Origin: Ruminococcus sp. XPD3002
Lineage (GTDB): Bacteria > Bacillota > Clostridia > Oscillospirales > Ruminococcaceae
NCBI GenBank assembly: GCA_900119535.1
Contig: FPJT01000005.1
Coordinates: 151,095-215,094, forward strand
DNA: 64,000 nucleotides
Reading direction: 5' to 3'
The notes under the pieces were generated by a model. That model worked only from the letters and a program-made list of their open reading frames with translations, made no database searches and was not told the DNA's origin. The stretch's first letter is position 1. Each line of letters begins with the position of its first letter. Of the stretch, positions 9,901 to 16,326 are shown piece by piece. The position numbers were made by a program, and so were the translations under genes.

Positions 9901-10010
9901 ACCGAACGAAACAGGAGAATATAGAAATCCTCCTTGGTTGTGATACCATGCCTTGGAGCGCTGCATTGATAAAGCAGATTAAATGCTTGGTAAAAATGCT
10001 TCTGATTCAT
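6945..10010 (-). CDS. STAND-type NTPase with tetratricopeptide repeats (putative signalling or defence protein)
   Basis: A 1021-aa protein of three parts. Residues 1-180 form a helical N-terminal region of no recognised family. A P-loop NTPase core follows with Walker A SAVGGLGKTELIKALL (about residue 210) and Walker B RLLIVIDNIEKPED (about residue 280), then HIIATSRQRS, the sensor-like TSR motif of NB-ARC/STAND proteins. A winged-helix-like stretch leads into at least ten TPR-like units from about residue 560 to the end (for example GNYYYHIGNPGKALDYYYQA, YASIAEIYKEYGDLNGAYEM). STAND proteins are switch ATPases in which the repeats sense a ligand and the N-terminus is the effector; many are anti-phage. 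The start ATG at 10010 follows GGAGGT. It is monocistronic, beside the integrase end of the ICE. The specific role is unknown. Confidence 0.85.
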   Translation of the reverse strand: MNQKHFYQAFNLLYQCSAPRHGITTKEDFYILLFRSVDEAIDENSDADSIRRITSGKSNLRVQTAKRLHTVEGFELLRKAVETYVFTDTSDNERTVGKILDIVRNDHNIPSTVKALVIENALESIYTLSRAVTAALVCLNYSDYMTRTGANQFIDIVFMRLYDDAPPADYPIFLTDYPSAGVETLIGRESDLDTLYKEINEYSYILVSAVGGLGKTELIKALLDRIHHTKITDTKIEYLAWIPYDNHDLRLSIKQAFSMEGDEDDAWAAMKQMAEAYRQRLLIVIDNIEKPEDDAWLNQLSSLPCHIIATSRQRSLRGFTHTFDLQPLTFEQCRMLFYHHYNDLDKNDEALHDIIVLTARLTIMVVFIAKAAYLEGIDLYSLYRKLVEKGFKLSDEDVSCEHEKMQNDETIIRQMCILFSLVQFTDADKTVLTYISVIPTLPFSYDKAKNWFGIKKNSILMHLFHVGMLEHSMDQRKHIYWMHSVIAAAVREQQKAVLYVTVSPFMYKISEELECGDNWGKGYTKLDLIPFSWSIADIMEDHLGNEDDATFLLRLFYVCFDASNYPICRQLIEKVLEIDLTLDNLEALIRDYKNYGEYLLRIDDAEGALIQYDTAKKYMLEIDPEKKDLLEWAYLWHKYGNYYYHIGNPGKALDYYYQALEIDLKLPDLPPRELATDYASIAEIYKEYGDLNGAYEMLTKAIQTDVIDEEDSEKIMLYFYMATLCGSYVNQGYNEYADEGERCFQKVIQFREKNFDQNCQDLADVYLEYANFCKDIEVYDKAIKYCQKAVSIYRNLYGEYSYHMIQCISTKALILSESGHMPESVDMYRGIIQKAEQISNYPPTDLCRDYQNFADILEHADSYDEAAIYYVKAITLVKQVFAEDSPNLAQLYLDYATCLMGKEDYQNAINNLKKLEQFIENDSLLERVMEHKLGTCYCLLNDYPEGAKHFVKAARLCEQNKNGSTDIGYIAVDLCIAYSKMGEMDLADKYKQAALKTAEQYPDDEELKAYVHTLETFTPEN

Positions 10011-10131
10011 ATCTACACCTCCGGTTGATTGAAACATTGGTATATCCTAACTATCATCATTATATCACGATATACCAGATGTTTCAAGGGGAATACCGAA
10101 AAAGAGAGCCTGAGTATCAAAACAAGATAAA

Positions 10132-10168
10132 AAATCCTTTGCATACCAGAAAGGTATACAAAGGATTT
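10132..10168. terminator. Terminator-like hairpin upstream of the STAND gene
   Basis: AAATCCTTTGCATACC (10132-10147) pairs with GGTATACAAAGGATTT (10153-10168) around a 5-nt loop, with a single C/T difference that can wobble. The A-rich 5' flank gives U runs on the minus strand. It may isolate the STAND gene from its neighbours. Confidence 0.5.
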
Positions 10169-10228
10169 GTTGCAGATGAATGTTTGGCTTATGATTATGA
10201 ACCTCTCCATGCAAGCACTATACATTAG

Positions 10229-10337
10229 ACTTCCTCGGAAACTCAAAATCAAGAACGCTCGTTTCCATGATATGATACCATGCTTTCGACACGTTAAATA
10301 TGGTATATTTTGGAAACGCATTAGTTTCCGAGGAGGT
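10229..10337. repeat. Long imperfect nested palindrome at the ICE left flank
   Basis: The outer arms ACTTCCTCGGAAACT (10229-10243) and AGTTTCCGAGGAGGT (10323-10337) match at 14 of 15 positions. The inner arms CGTTTCCA (10260-10267) with TGGAAACG (10311-10318), and ATACCAT (10275-10281) with ATGGTAT (10300-10306), are perfect. The whole 109-bp unit contains no ORF. It resembles a MITE-like element, a recombination site, or a non-coding structured RNA. It lies between the STAND gene and the integrase in a gene-free stretch from 10011 to 10530. Confidence 0.55.
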
Positions 10338-10438
10338 TTATTATATTGGTGTTGTTCTTAAATTATTTTGAAAGCTATGCCTTGCCCGGTCATTTTTCTT
10401 AATCTTTACCCTACGAGTATCTCTTTAAGTGGCGGCTT

Positions 10439-10459
10439 CGACCTTCGGGTTATGAGCCG
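10439..10459 (-). other. tRNA-Met-like anticodon-arm fragment
   Basis: The reverse strand reads CGGCTCATAACCCGAAGGTC followed by G. This is the anticodon stem-loop (CAT anticodon) plus variable loop of a typical bacterial Met tRNA. The flanking bases do not form a D-arm, T-arm or acceptor stem, so this is not a tRNA gene. It lies 72 nt upstream of the integrase start, where ICE attachment sequences often lie. Confidence 0.5.
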
Positions 10460-10469
10460 AAAACTGTTA

Positions 10470-10525
10470 TTCAAATTCCTCCTAATTAATGTTATAATAT
10501 AATTACAACATTAATTAGGAGGAAT
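10470..10525 (+). promoter_or_regulatory. Integrase promoter inside a 19-bp inverted repeat that includes the ribosome binding site
   Basis: ATTCCTCCTAATTAATGTT (10475-10493) and AACATTAATTAGGAGGAAT (10507-10525) are perfect inverted repeats around a 13-nt loop. The loop and arm edge contain TATAAT (10493-10498) with a weak -35 (TTCAAA, 10470-10475) at 17 nt. The right arm contains the AGGAGG ribosome binding site of the integrase (ATG at 10531). A transcript from this promoter would carry only the right arm, whereas read-through RNA from upstream would fold both arms and mask the binding site. Confidence 0.65.
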
Positions 10526-10530
10526 ACAAA

Positions 10531-11511
10531 ATGGAAAAAAAGATAACTTTAAATGAATGGTTGATGAAGTGGTTTTCACTTTATTCAAAACCAAATATCA
10601 AGCATTCTACAGCTGTCAGCTACGAATGCTATATCCGTAAACACATTGTTCCAGTAATTGGTGATGTGTATATGGAAAATATAAATCTTGATGTATTGCA
10701 AGAGTTTTTTAATTTTATAAGTACTGAATTATCACCTAAGAGTGTATCCAACATACGAATGATGTTACATTCAGCCTTTAAAATTGCCAATTTAAATGAC
10801 ATTATTAATAAAAATTATATAGAATATGTTACTATTCCTAAAGTAATACGAAAAGAAATGCGAGTATTCACAAGAGCGGAACAAGCCAAATTACTTATTA
10901 CATTAACCAATACCGATGAGCCCTATGCTTTCGGTATTTTTTTATGCCTTACAACAGGAATCAGAGTTGGTGAATTATGTGCTTTAACTTGGAGTGATAT
11001 TGATTTTATCAATAGACGATTAATGATCCGAAAGACATTACAGCGTCTAATGACACTTGATAATAACAGCAAAACTAAAACCAAAATTTACATAGATACA
11101 CCTAAGAGTATTTCTTCAATAAGAGATATTCCTTTGAATGAAGATATAATGACAAGCATAGTTAAGCATCAAGAAAACATGGTTAAACATTTTGGGCAAA
11201 ACATCCTATCCCCTACCGAATTTATTATAACACATAAGAAAGGATCATCCTCTGAACCTAAAACAATTCAAGGATACTTTAAAAAAGTATTAGAATATTC
11301 AGGCATTTCTAAAGCAAATGTTCATGCACTTAGACACACTTTTGCAACAAGAGCTTTAGAAGCTGGTGTAGACTTCAAAACGTTAAGTGTTTTACTCGGT
11401 CATTCAGACATAAATGTTACTATGAACCGGTACGCTCATGTACTGGAGGACACGAAAATTGAAGCAATGAAAAATATTACTTCGGTTATTCTTTCTCCAT
11501 GTGAGAATTGA
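10531..11511 (+). CDS. int: Tyrosine recombinase/integrase of the ICE
   Basis: A 326-aa integrase for excision and integration of the element. An N-terminal SAM-like core-binding domain occupies about residues 1-100 (TLNEWLMKWFSLYSKPNIKH...). The catalytic domain shows the first Arg in TTGIRVGELCALTWSDID (about residue 150), the HxxR box in HALRHTFATRALEAGVD (about residue 270), and the nucleophile Tyr in MNRYAHVLEDTK (about residue 303). It is of normal length for Tn916-type phage integrases. There is no excisionase (Xis) gene directly beside it. Its ribosome binding site lies within a perfect inverted repeat, suggesting tight control. Confidence 0.95.
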   Translation: MEKKITLNEWLMKWFSLYSKPNIKHSTAVSYECYIRKHIVPVIGDVYMENINLDVLQEFFNFISTELSPKSVSNIRMMLHSAFKIANLNDIINKNYIEYVTIPKVIRKEMRVFTRAEQAKLLITLTNTDEPYAFGIFLCLTTGIRVGELCALTWSDIDFINRRLMIRKTLQRLMTLDNNSKTKTKIYIDTPKSISSIRDIPLNEDIMTSIVKHQENMVKHFGQNILSPTEFIITHKKGSSSEPKTIQGYFKKVLEYSGISKANVHALRHTFATRALEAGVDFKTLSVLLGHSDINVTMNRYAHVLEDTKIEAMKNITSVILSPCEN

Positions 11512-11515
11512 TAGC

Positions 11516-11578
11516 ATCACGGACTGTGGTTGCAAACGCAGCAAGGGCAGTTGAGCCTTCACTGCCCTGTTCCGTGAT
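11516..11578 (+). terminator. Branched hairpin after the integrase
   Basis: The outer arms ATCACGGA (11516-11523) and TCCGTGAT (11571-11578) enclose a hairpin AGGGCAGT (11544-11551) / ACTGCCCT (11561-11568). The structure starts just after the integrase stop codon and is followed by an AT-rich stretch before parA. It could be a terminator or a small structured RNA. Confidence 0.5.
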
Positions 11579-11637
11579 TATAAATTTATAAGAAGGCTAA
11601 TAAAACCGCACAAAAATGTGCAGAAAGAAGGCTCATT

Positions 11638-12306
11638 ATGAAGAAAATAGGTATCTACAACAACAAAGGAGGCGTAGCAAAAACTACGTCGATAATCAAT
11701 CTTGCTTACGCTTTTGCAAAAAGAGGTAAGCGCATTCTTGTGGTTGATTGTGACTGTCAAGAGAACTGCTTTTCATTCTTCTTTTCAGACAAGTCAACAA
11801 AAGAAATATTTGATACAGAGTACGATAATATTTCACATACTACTTGGGATAAGTTCAATTCGGTTAAAGAAACAAGCATTATAAATGAGTATGACTACAT
11901 ACTATTTGACTTACCTCCGGCACTTAGTGATGAAGTAAAGCTTATAATTAAATATCTCGATGCAGTATATGTTCCTACTATGCTTGGAGAATTTGAGATA
12001 CAAGGACTTAAAAAAGTCACTGATGAGATAAATCATCAGGGTACAAAACTCGGCGGTATATTCGTAACGATGTTTCAGGCTAAAAATGATAAGGAACTTA
12101 TCGAAGATTTCAGAAGGATTCTCCAGAATCGCCTTATGAAATCAGTAATTCCTTATTCAACTACAGTACGTGAATCTCAGAAATCGGGACTGCCGATTGA
12201 AGCTTACTTCATTGAAAGAAATGTGCCGAATATCGGTACAGCTTGGAAAATAGTTAATGCATACGAAGCTTTAGCAGATGAGATAATTAAGGAGGTAGAA
12301 GCATGA
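11638..12306 (+). CDS. parA: ParA/Soj-family partition ATPase
   Basis: A 222-aa MinD/ParA ATPase with the deviant Walker A motif NNKGGVAKTTSIINLAYAFA at residues 8-27, the Walker A' region ILVVDCDCQENC, and Walker B DYILFDLPPALSD. It would act with the following ParB-like protein to stabilise the excised circular form of the ICE, or in regulation. It is shorter than chromosomal Soj but complete. The stop overlaps the parB-like start (ATGA), so translation is coupled. The ribosome binding site is GAAAGAAGG upstream of the ATG. Confidence 0.92.
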   Translation: MKKIGIYNNKGGVAKTTSIINLAYAFAKRGKRILVVDCDCQENCFSFFFSDKSTKEIFDTEYDNISHTTWDKFNSVKETSIINEYDYILFDLPPALSDEVKLIIKYLDAVYVPTMLGEFEIQGLKKVTDEINHQGTKLGGIFVTMFQAKNDKELIEDFRRILQNRLMKSVIPYSTTVRESQKSGLPIEAYFIERNVPNIGTAWKIVNAYEALADEIIKEVEA

Positions 12307-13307
12307 AAAACATGTTTGATAATTTATCAGCTATCGTATCAAATACACTTACCGATAGCATCCAGATGATAGATATAGAAGAACTGCATGAGTCAGCTGA
12401 TAACTTCTTTGTACTTGAAAATATTGAGTCATTCGCACAGATAATTCTCGGTCAGGGTGGTGTAAAAGATAATCTAATCGTCAGACCGCTTGAAACAGGC
12501 GGATATGAAATAATCAGCGGTCATCGCCGCAGAGCTGCGGTACAGTGGCTTATAGACAATGGGGAGAATATATCTCACTTTCTCCCCTGCCTTGTACAGA
12601 ACTATACTGACGAGGACGATAAAATGCTTGACCTGATACTCATGAACGTATCAGCTCGTCAGCTATCTGATCCAGAGCTTTGGAAAAGCTACGAAACAAT
12701 TGATAAAATACTTAAAGAAAAGAAAGCCAAAGGTGAATATTTCGGCAGAATAAGAGATGATATAGCAAAACATCTCGGCGTTTCCTCCGCACAAGTAGGA
12801 AAAATGCAGAATATTGAGAAAAACGCAATAGAACCTGTTAAGGAAGCCATTGCAAGTGGTAATCTTTCGATAAGTACCGCTAATGAAATTGCAAAGCTTG
12901 ACAAAGCTGAACAGAGTAGCATTCGTGATCTTAGTAAGATTCAGCCAAAAGATATAAAAAAGAATTCATCAGCTGACACAAATATCAACGATTATAGTGC
13001 AAACTCTGACTGTGAAAACAAGTACGTTGATACAAATATCAACGATGATATAAGAATTGATGATGAACCAGAGCTTCAAGCTAAACTTAAAGAAATGGAA
13101 TTGAAACGCTTAGGTGGAGAAAAAGAAAGTGTTACAAGTAGTACTGATGATAAGTATACTGTTAATGCTATGAAAGGGTATATGATGTTTGCTGCTGAGG
13201 AAGCTGCTTTTTCAGTAGAACAGATAAACGCTCTCATGGGCGGAATGATTAAAGCGCTTTCTAACCATGATAAAGCAGAAGCTGAAAATAAATTTCTTTC
13301 AAAATAA
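12303..13307 (+). CDS. parB: ParB/Spo0J-like DNA-binding partition protein
   Basis: A 334-aa ParB-like protein. The N-terminal nuclease/CTPase-like domain includes LIVRPLETGGYEIISGHRRR (about residues 58-77), with the conserved GHRR box. A central helix-turn-helix region includes DIAKHLGVSSAQVGKMQNIE and ...LSISTANEIAKL. A linker at residues 224-247 carries one degenerate and one perfect copy of the ICE palindrome (ADTNIN and VDTNIN). The C-terminus is helical. It would bind parS-like sites and load ParA. Whether the ICE palindromes are its sites is an attractive but untested idea. It is translated with parA by a 4-nt overlap. Confidence 0.88.
   Translation: MKNMFDNLSAIVSNTLTDSIQMIDIEELHESADNFFVLENIESFAQIILGQGGVKDNLIVRPLETGGYEIISGHRRRAAVQWLIDNGENISHFLPCLVQNYTDEDDKMLDLILMNVSARQLSDPELWKSYETIDKILKEKKAKGEYFGRIRDDIAKHLGVSSAQVGKMQNIEKNAIEPVKEAIASGNLSISTANEIAKLDKAEQSSIRDLSKIQPKDIKKNSSADTNINDYSANSDCENKYVDTNINDDIRIDDEPELQAKLKEMELKRLGGEKESVTSSTDDKYTVNAMKGYMMFAAEEAAFSVEQINALMGGMIKALSNHDKAEAENKFLSK
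12972..12990 (+). repeat. ICE palindrome copy 1 (degenerate, coding)
   Basis: GCTGACACAAATATCAACG inside parB, read in frame as ADTNIN. Three substitutions in the left arm weaken the palindrome while the right arm is intact. Confidence 0.7.
13026..13044 (+). repeat. ICE palindrome copy 2 (coding)
   Basis: GTTGATACAAATATCAACG inside parB, in frame as VDTNIN, 54 bp after copy 1. Arms GTTGATA and TATCAAC are perfect. Confidence 0.85.
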
Positions 13308-13372
13308 GGAAAGAACCAAATGAATCGAGATATTCTTTAAAAGTTTTTGAAAGACGAGGAGGATGAATCTAT

Positions 13373-13582
13373 ATGAACTGTACGCTTGGTACAATTGGAA
13401 TAATTATAAGCCTGATAATAGAAGTATATGTATATTCACGTTTGATGCCAGTTGCTTTAAGACTGGCTGATAAAACACAAAAGCCTATATACAAAAAAAT
13501 TACAATAGCAGTGCTACTCGCTGTACCAATACTTTTACTTGCATTGTTTGAGATATACCTATTTGTATATCTCAAACGATAA
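13373..13582 (+). CDS. Small two-helix membrane protein (hypothetical)
   Basis: A 69-aa protein with two hydrophobic segments, LGTIGIIISLIIEVYVYSRL and KITIAVLLAVPILLLALFEI. The ribosome binding site is GAGGAGGATG, about 8 nt before the ATG. It is the first of a run of short accessory genes between parB and ssb. No family is recognised. The last codons overlap a perfect 12-bp inverted repeat (13547-13576). Confidence 0.6.
   Translation: MNCTLGTIGIIISLIIEVYVYSRLMPVALRLADKTQKPIYKKITIAVLLAVPILLLALFEIYLFVYLKR
13547..13576. repeat. Perfect 12-bp hairpin at the end of a small membrane gene
   Basis: TTTGAGATATAC (13547-13558) and GTATATCTCAAA (13565-13576) are perfect inverted repeats with a 6-nt loop. 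They lie inside the last codons of the 69-aa gene and 17 nt before the next start codon. The stem has no T-tract, so it is more likely an operator or RNA processing site than a terminator. Confidence 0.5.
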
Positions 13583-13592
13583 GGAGAACGAT

Positions 13593-13787
13593 ATGGAGAA
13601 AATCTATATTCATTGCGATACAATATCGCAGTTCAAAGCTCTGAGAGAAATACAGCGCTCCTTCCTTCCAGAGGGAGTGCTGAGCTTGAAGCTCATCGAG
13701 GACGGTATAAGACTAACCGATCAGACAGGAGCAACAGCAGATTTTATTTACGTTTCCGAAAGTGATACAGTTATTTTATCACAGTAA
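13593..13787 (+). CDS. Hypothetical 64-aa protein
   Basis: A short soluble protein (MEKIYIHCDTISQFKALREI...), with a strong ribosome binding site AAGGAG 7 nt before the ATG at 13593. Mixed alpha/beta composition, no membrane segment and no recognised family. A longer frame from 13539 exists, but it starts inside the previous gene without a binding site. It belongs to the accessory run downstream of parB. Confidence 0.6.
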   Translation: MEKIYIHCDTISQFKALREIQRSFLPEGVLSLKLIEDGIRLTDQTGATADFIYVSESDTVILSQ

Positions 13788-13800
13788 AGGAGAAAAAGAA

Positions 13801-14094
13801 ATGAAATGTGTATTATTAGCAATTACTTTAATTGCAAATCGAATTGCAGTAGGCGTATATAAAAATACAAAGAATAGAATAACGAAACTAATAATAAAAA
13901 TAATTCCAGTTTTATTAACTCTTGTAATAATATTATACGCAGTATTAAAAAAAGAAGTAGATAATATAGATTATCTGCTTTTATTTATATTAGAATGTAT
14001 TAACCTTGTTAGTATTCTTCTTATGATTGAACAGCCAAAATTTCCAAAGAGTGCTGAAAAAGAATTACATGAGTATATATCAAAAAATGAGTAA
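13801..14094 (+). CDS. Small membrane protein (hypothetical)
   Basis: A 97-aa protein with about three hydrophobic segments (residues about 1-18, 30-48 and 55-75) and a charged C-terminal tail (PKSAEKELHEYISKNE). I chose the ATG at 13801, 9 nt after AAGGAG, over the longer frame beginning at 13762. No family is recognised. AT-rich codon use matches its neighbours. Confidence 0.55.
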   Translation: MKCVLLAITLIANRIAVGVYKNTKNRITKLIIKIIPVLLTLVIILYAVLKKEVDNIDYLLLFILECINLVSILLMIEQPKFPKSAEKELHEYISKNE

Positions 14095-14133
14095 GTTATG
14101 GATATACACAATAAAAATAAGGGAGGTGAAAAA

Positions 14134-14568
14134 ATGAATTGTACAACACCCGAAGAAATGATAATCATGCTCATCGGTCAGAATCGTGGTACACACAATT
14201 TCATTGATAAGAGCAGATTGATAGAGCTTGCGCTTGAAAATGGAATCGAAGATGTTTCTGATAAAATGTATAAAAAGGATATCGCTGTCGCCCTTGCTGA
14301 AAAGATCGGCTATGCTGAGCTTGCAAAGTTAGCATCTGTTGGGGTATCGTCGCTTGAATTGCAGAAGAAGTTCGGCATCACAAATGCAGAAGTAAAGAAA
14401 ATGGCTGACGGTGGCTTTATCACAGTAGTCGGCACAGAATCTTTCCGAATGTACGGAAAAACTTGTCGAGCAAATTTATACAGCCCCTATGATTATTTTA
14501 AGTCCGAGGAAGAAGTTATAAACTGGCTTGTAGAGCATTCCAGAAGAGGTAAGCGCCATGACAGATAG
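14134..14568 (+). CDS. Hypothetical protein with possible helix-turn-helix
   Basis: A 144-aa soluble protein. The middle (AVALAEKIGYAELAKLASVG then SSLELQKKFGITNAEVKKMA) looks like two short helical DNA-binding-type units. The C-terminal part (FRMYGKTCRANLYSPYDYF) is basic and aromatic. The ATG at 14134 follows GGGAGGTG at a normal distance and is preferred to the ATG at 14098. The stop overlaps the next start by 11 nt. It may regulate the accessory genes, but no family assignment is possible by eye. Confidence 0.6.
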   Translation: MNCTTPEEMIIMLIGQNRGTHNFIDKSRLIELALENGIEDVSDKMYKKDIAVALAEKIGYAELAKLASVGVSSLELQKKFGITNAEVKKMADGGFITVVGTESFRMYGKTCRANLYSPYDYFKSEEEVINWLVEHSRRGKRHDR

Positions 14569-14830
14569 AGAAAAAAGCGAAGCGATGAGAGCACTTCGTT
14601 CCATAACTACAGCAATACGTGAAGTTGAGAAGCAAACCAGTACGAAAATACTATGGAATGCAGGAATGTCCATAGATAATAAATCAGCTACAGTTTGTTT
14701 TGTAGGATATAATGAAATAGACTACAATATACCATATCATATCTTCAGAACAATCCCTCCAAAAAGAATGGTTATCGAAGTATCACGAGCTTTGTCCATT
14801 GATTTTAACGATTATGGAGAGGAAAGTTGA
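14558..14830 (+). CDS. Hypothetical 90-aa protein
   Basis: A soluble protein (MTDREKSEAMRALRSITTAI...) whose start lies within the end of the preceding gene, implying translational coupling. No recognised domain. Its TGA stop codon lies inside a copy of the ICE palindrome (14826-14844), which then fills most of the gap before the next gene. Confidence 0.6.
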   Translation: MTDREKSEAMRALRSITTAIREVEKQTSTKILWNAGMSIDNKSATVCFVGYNEIDYNIPYHIFRTIPPKRMVIEVSRALSIDFNDYGEES

Positions 14831-14844
14831 TACTTGTATCAACG
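14826..14844 (+). repeat. ICE palindrome copy 3 (intergenic, overlaps a stop codon)
   Basis: GTTGATACTTGTATCAACG. The arms extend to 8 bp (GTTGATAC/GTATCAAC). The TGA of the 90-aa gene lies inside the left arm, and the next ribosome binding site begins 6 nt after the repeat. Confidence 0.85.
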
Positions 14845-14860
14845 AACAAGGAGATAGAGA

Positions 14861-15025
14861 ATGAAGAAAAATATCTTCAGCATAAAATACCTGCTATTTT
14901 TATTAGTTCTGGTTATTTCTATTGTTTTAATTTGCGCTATAGGGAAAAACCAAGATTTAAACCATAAATCATCCAAAAGCGAAACCAGAATACAAAGCAC
15001 AGAACCTTTAATACTGGATATGTAA
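14861..15025 (+). CDS. Small single-pass membrane peptide (hypothetical, 54 aa)
   Basis: I translated this by hand: MKKNIFSIKYLLFLLVLVIS begins the peptide, the hydrophobic stretch continues IVLICAIG, and a hydrophilic tail ends ...STEPLILDM. A clear ribosome binding site (AAGGAG, 7 nt before the ATG) and placement between two palindrome copies support a real gene. It could be a small N-anchored membrane peptide. Function unknown. Confidence 0.55.
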   Translation: MKKNIFSIKYLLFLLVLVISIVLICAIGKNQDLNHKSSKSETRIQSTEPLILDM

Positions 15026-15030
15026 ATTAC

Positions 15031-15049
15031 GTTGATACAAATATCAACG
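15031..15049 (+). repeat. ICE palindrome copy 4 (intergenic, before ssb)
   Basis: GTTGATACAAATATCAACG, the consensus form, between the 54-aa gene and ssb, 27 nt before the ssb ATG. Confidence 0.85.
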
Positions 15050-15075
15050 CAAAAATTAATATGGAGGAATTAACA

Positions 15076-15465
15076 ATGAACAAATCAATTCTCGTGGGTA
15101 GGTTATCAGCTGATCCTGAGCTGAGAAAAACAGAGAGTGGCATTTCAGTGTGCCGTTTTACTATCGCTGTTCAGGAGGACTATAAGAACAAGGATGGTTC
15201 AAGGGATGTGGACTTTATCCAGTGTAAAGCTTGGCGTTCAACTGCTGATTTTGTAGTAAAATACTTCAAAAAAGGCAGCAGAATAGCAGTTTCAGGTAAG
15301 ATAAAAAGTGATAACTACGATAAAAATGGAGAGAAACGTACTTTTACATATGTTAAAGTAGATTCTGCGGAATTTTGTGGATACAACAAATCTGTGGATA
15401 GCGACATTGAGGTCGATTTTGCAGCCGAATTTGATGAGATAGTAGCAGAAGAAACACCATTTTAA
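15076..15465 (+). CDS. ssb: Single-stranded DNA-binding protein
   Basis: A 129-aa SSB with the OB-fold opening MNKSILVGRLSADPELRKTE, the central FIQCKAWRSTADFVVKYFKKG strand-helix, and the acidic C-terminal tip ...DEIVAEETPF that recruits partner proteins. It is slightly shorter than chromosomal SSBs because the disordered linker is short. The ATG at 15076 follows GGAGG; an in-frame ATG at 15061 overlaps that site and is less likely. A palindrome copy lies 27 nt upstream. ICE-borne SSBs protect the transferred strand. Confidence 0.93.
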   Translation: MNKSILVGRLSADPELRKTESGISVCRFTIAVQEDYKNKDGSRDVDFIQCKAWRSTADFVVKYFKKGSRIAVSGKIKSDNYDKNGEKRTFTYVKVDSAEFCGYNKSVDSDIEVDFAAEFDEIVAEETPF

Positions 15466-15528
15466 ACTGTTTGAGTGATTTTTTCTATTTCAATGGAGAT
15501 TTTACAAGATATTATGAGGAGGTATAAC

Positions 15529-16263
15529 ATGAAAGTAAAATTATTAAATGTTCTTGTTCCTGTAACTTGCATGGCGCTTCTTTGCTCATGTGGAAATGCA
15601 GCAGAAAGTGCCGGTAATAACGATAAAGAAAAAAACGTGAAAACAAATGAACCAGCGGTAGAAATAGCTGTTAAGGATTACTTGCACATGGAAGTTGAAG
15701 GATATGATACAGTTGGAAAATTGAAAACGTATGGTATAGATACTGTAAAGATAGCAGAAGATAACAAAAAAGCATTTAAAATTCCTGAAGATGATACAAA
15801 TGATACTGCTTTGACAGCTGCTGTTAATTGCCTTAATTCATATCTCGAACCAAAGACAGATAAATATGAGCTTCTTTCTAATGGCGATGTTGTCGTTTTT
15901 CAGTTCAATGCTAATTATAACGATATAAAGAGCTTGTATAACGTTGATATTAATATAGAAAATGCCGAACTGACTGTTAGCGGCTTGAATCCACTTAAAG
16001 AAATAGATCCTTTTGATTATGTAGAATGCCAGTTTCTTCACCTTCCAGCAGAACTGGGAGAGAATTTAATAAATGCTCTTGTAACAGATAATACAATAGG
16101 AGACTCTCAGATCAAGTGTAAAATTGACAAGGATGTAGTTAAATCCGGTGAAAAAGTTACCGTTGAGTACTACACGATCTCAGATCAGTATACGCTTGAA
16201 CAACTCTTTGCAATGCAAGGATATAAACCAACAAGGTTATCAAAAGAATATATTGCAGAATAA
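15529..16263 (+). CDS. Putative lipoprotein of the ICE
   Basis: A 244-aa protein starting MKVKLLNVLVPVTCMALLCS followed by CG, a lipoprotein signal peptide with the lipid-modified Cys at about residue 21. The mature protein is acidic, and its last 45 residues (DKDVVKSGEKVTVEYYTISD...) look like a beta domain. The ATG at 15529 lies 6 nt after GGAGG; the frame open from 15475 adds a non-signal extension and is rejected. No family is recognised. YNVDINIE at about residue 140 may be a decayed palindrome copy. Surface-exclusion or mating-contact roles are possible but not shown. Confidence 0.65.
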   Translation: MKVKLLNVLVPVTCMALLCSCGNAAESAGNNDKEKNVKTNEPAVEIAVKDYLHMEVEGYDTVGKLKTYGIDTVKIAEDNKKAFKIPEDDTNDTALTAAVNCLNSYLEPKTDKYELLSNGDVVVFQFNANYNDIKSLYNVDINIENAELTVSGLNPLKEIDPFDYVECQFLHLPAELGENLINALVTDNTIGDSQIKCKIDKDVVKSGEKVTVEYYTISDQYTLEQLFAMQGYKPTRLSKEYIAE

Positions 16264-16326
16264 ACCAACATAAAAGGATTGGTCTTAACATTAATATCTT
16301 ATTAAGATAGACAGGAGGGTTCAAAA

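Noticed and set aside
10400-10470. A complete tRNA gene
   Set aside because: Only the anticodon arm and variable loop are recognisable; acceptor stem, D-arm and T-arm are absent.
15941-15957. GTTGATATTAATATAG as another palindrome copy (encodes VDINIE)
   Set aside because: Only the left arm is intact and the right arm has diverged; it may be a relic but does not meet the repeat pattern, so it is not counted.
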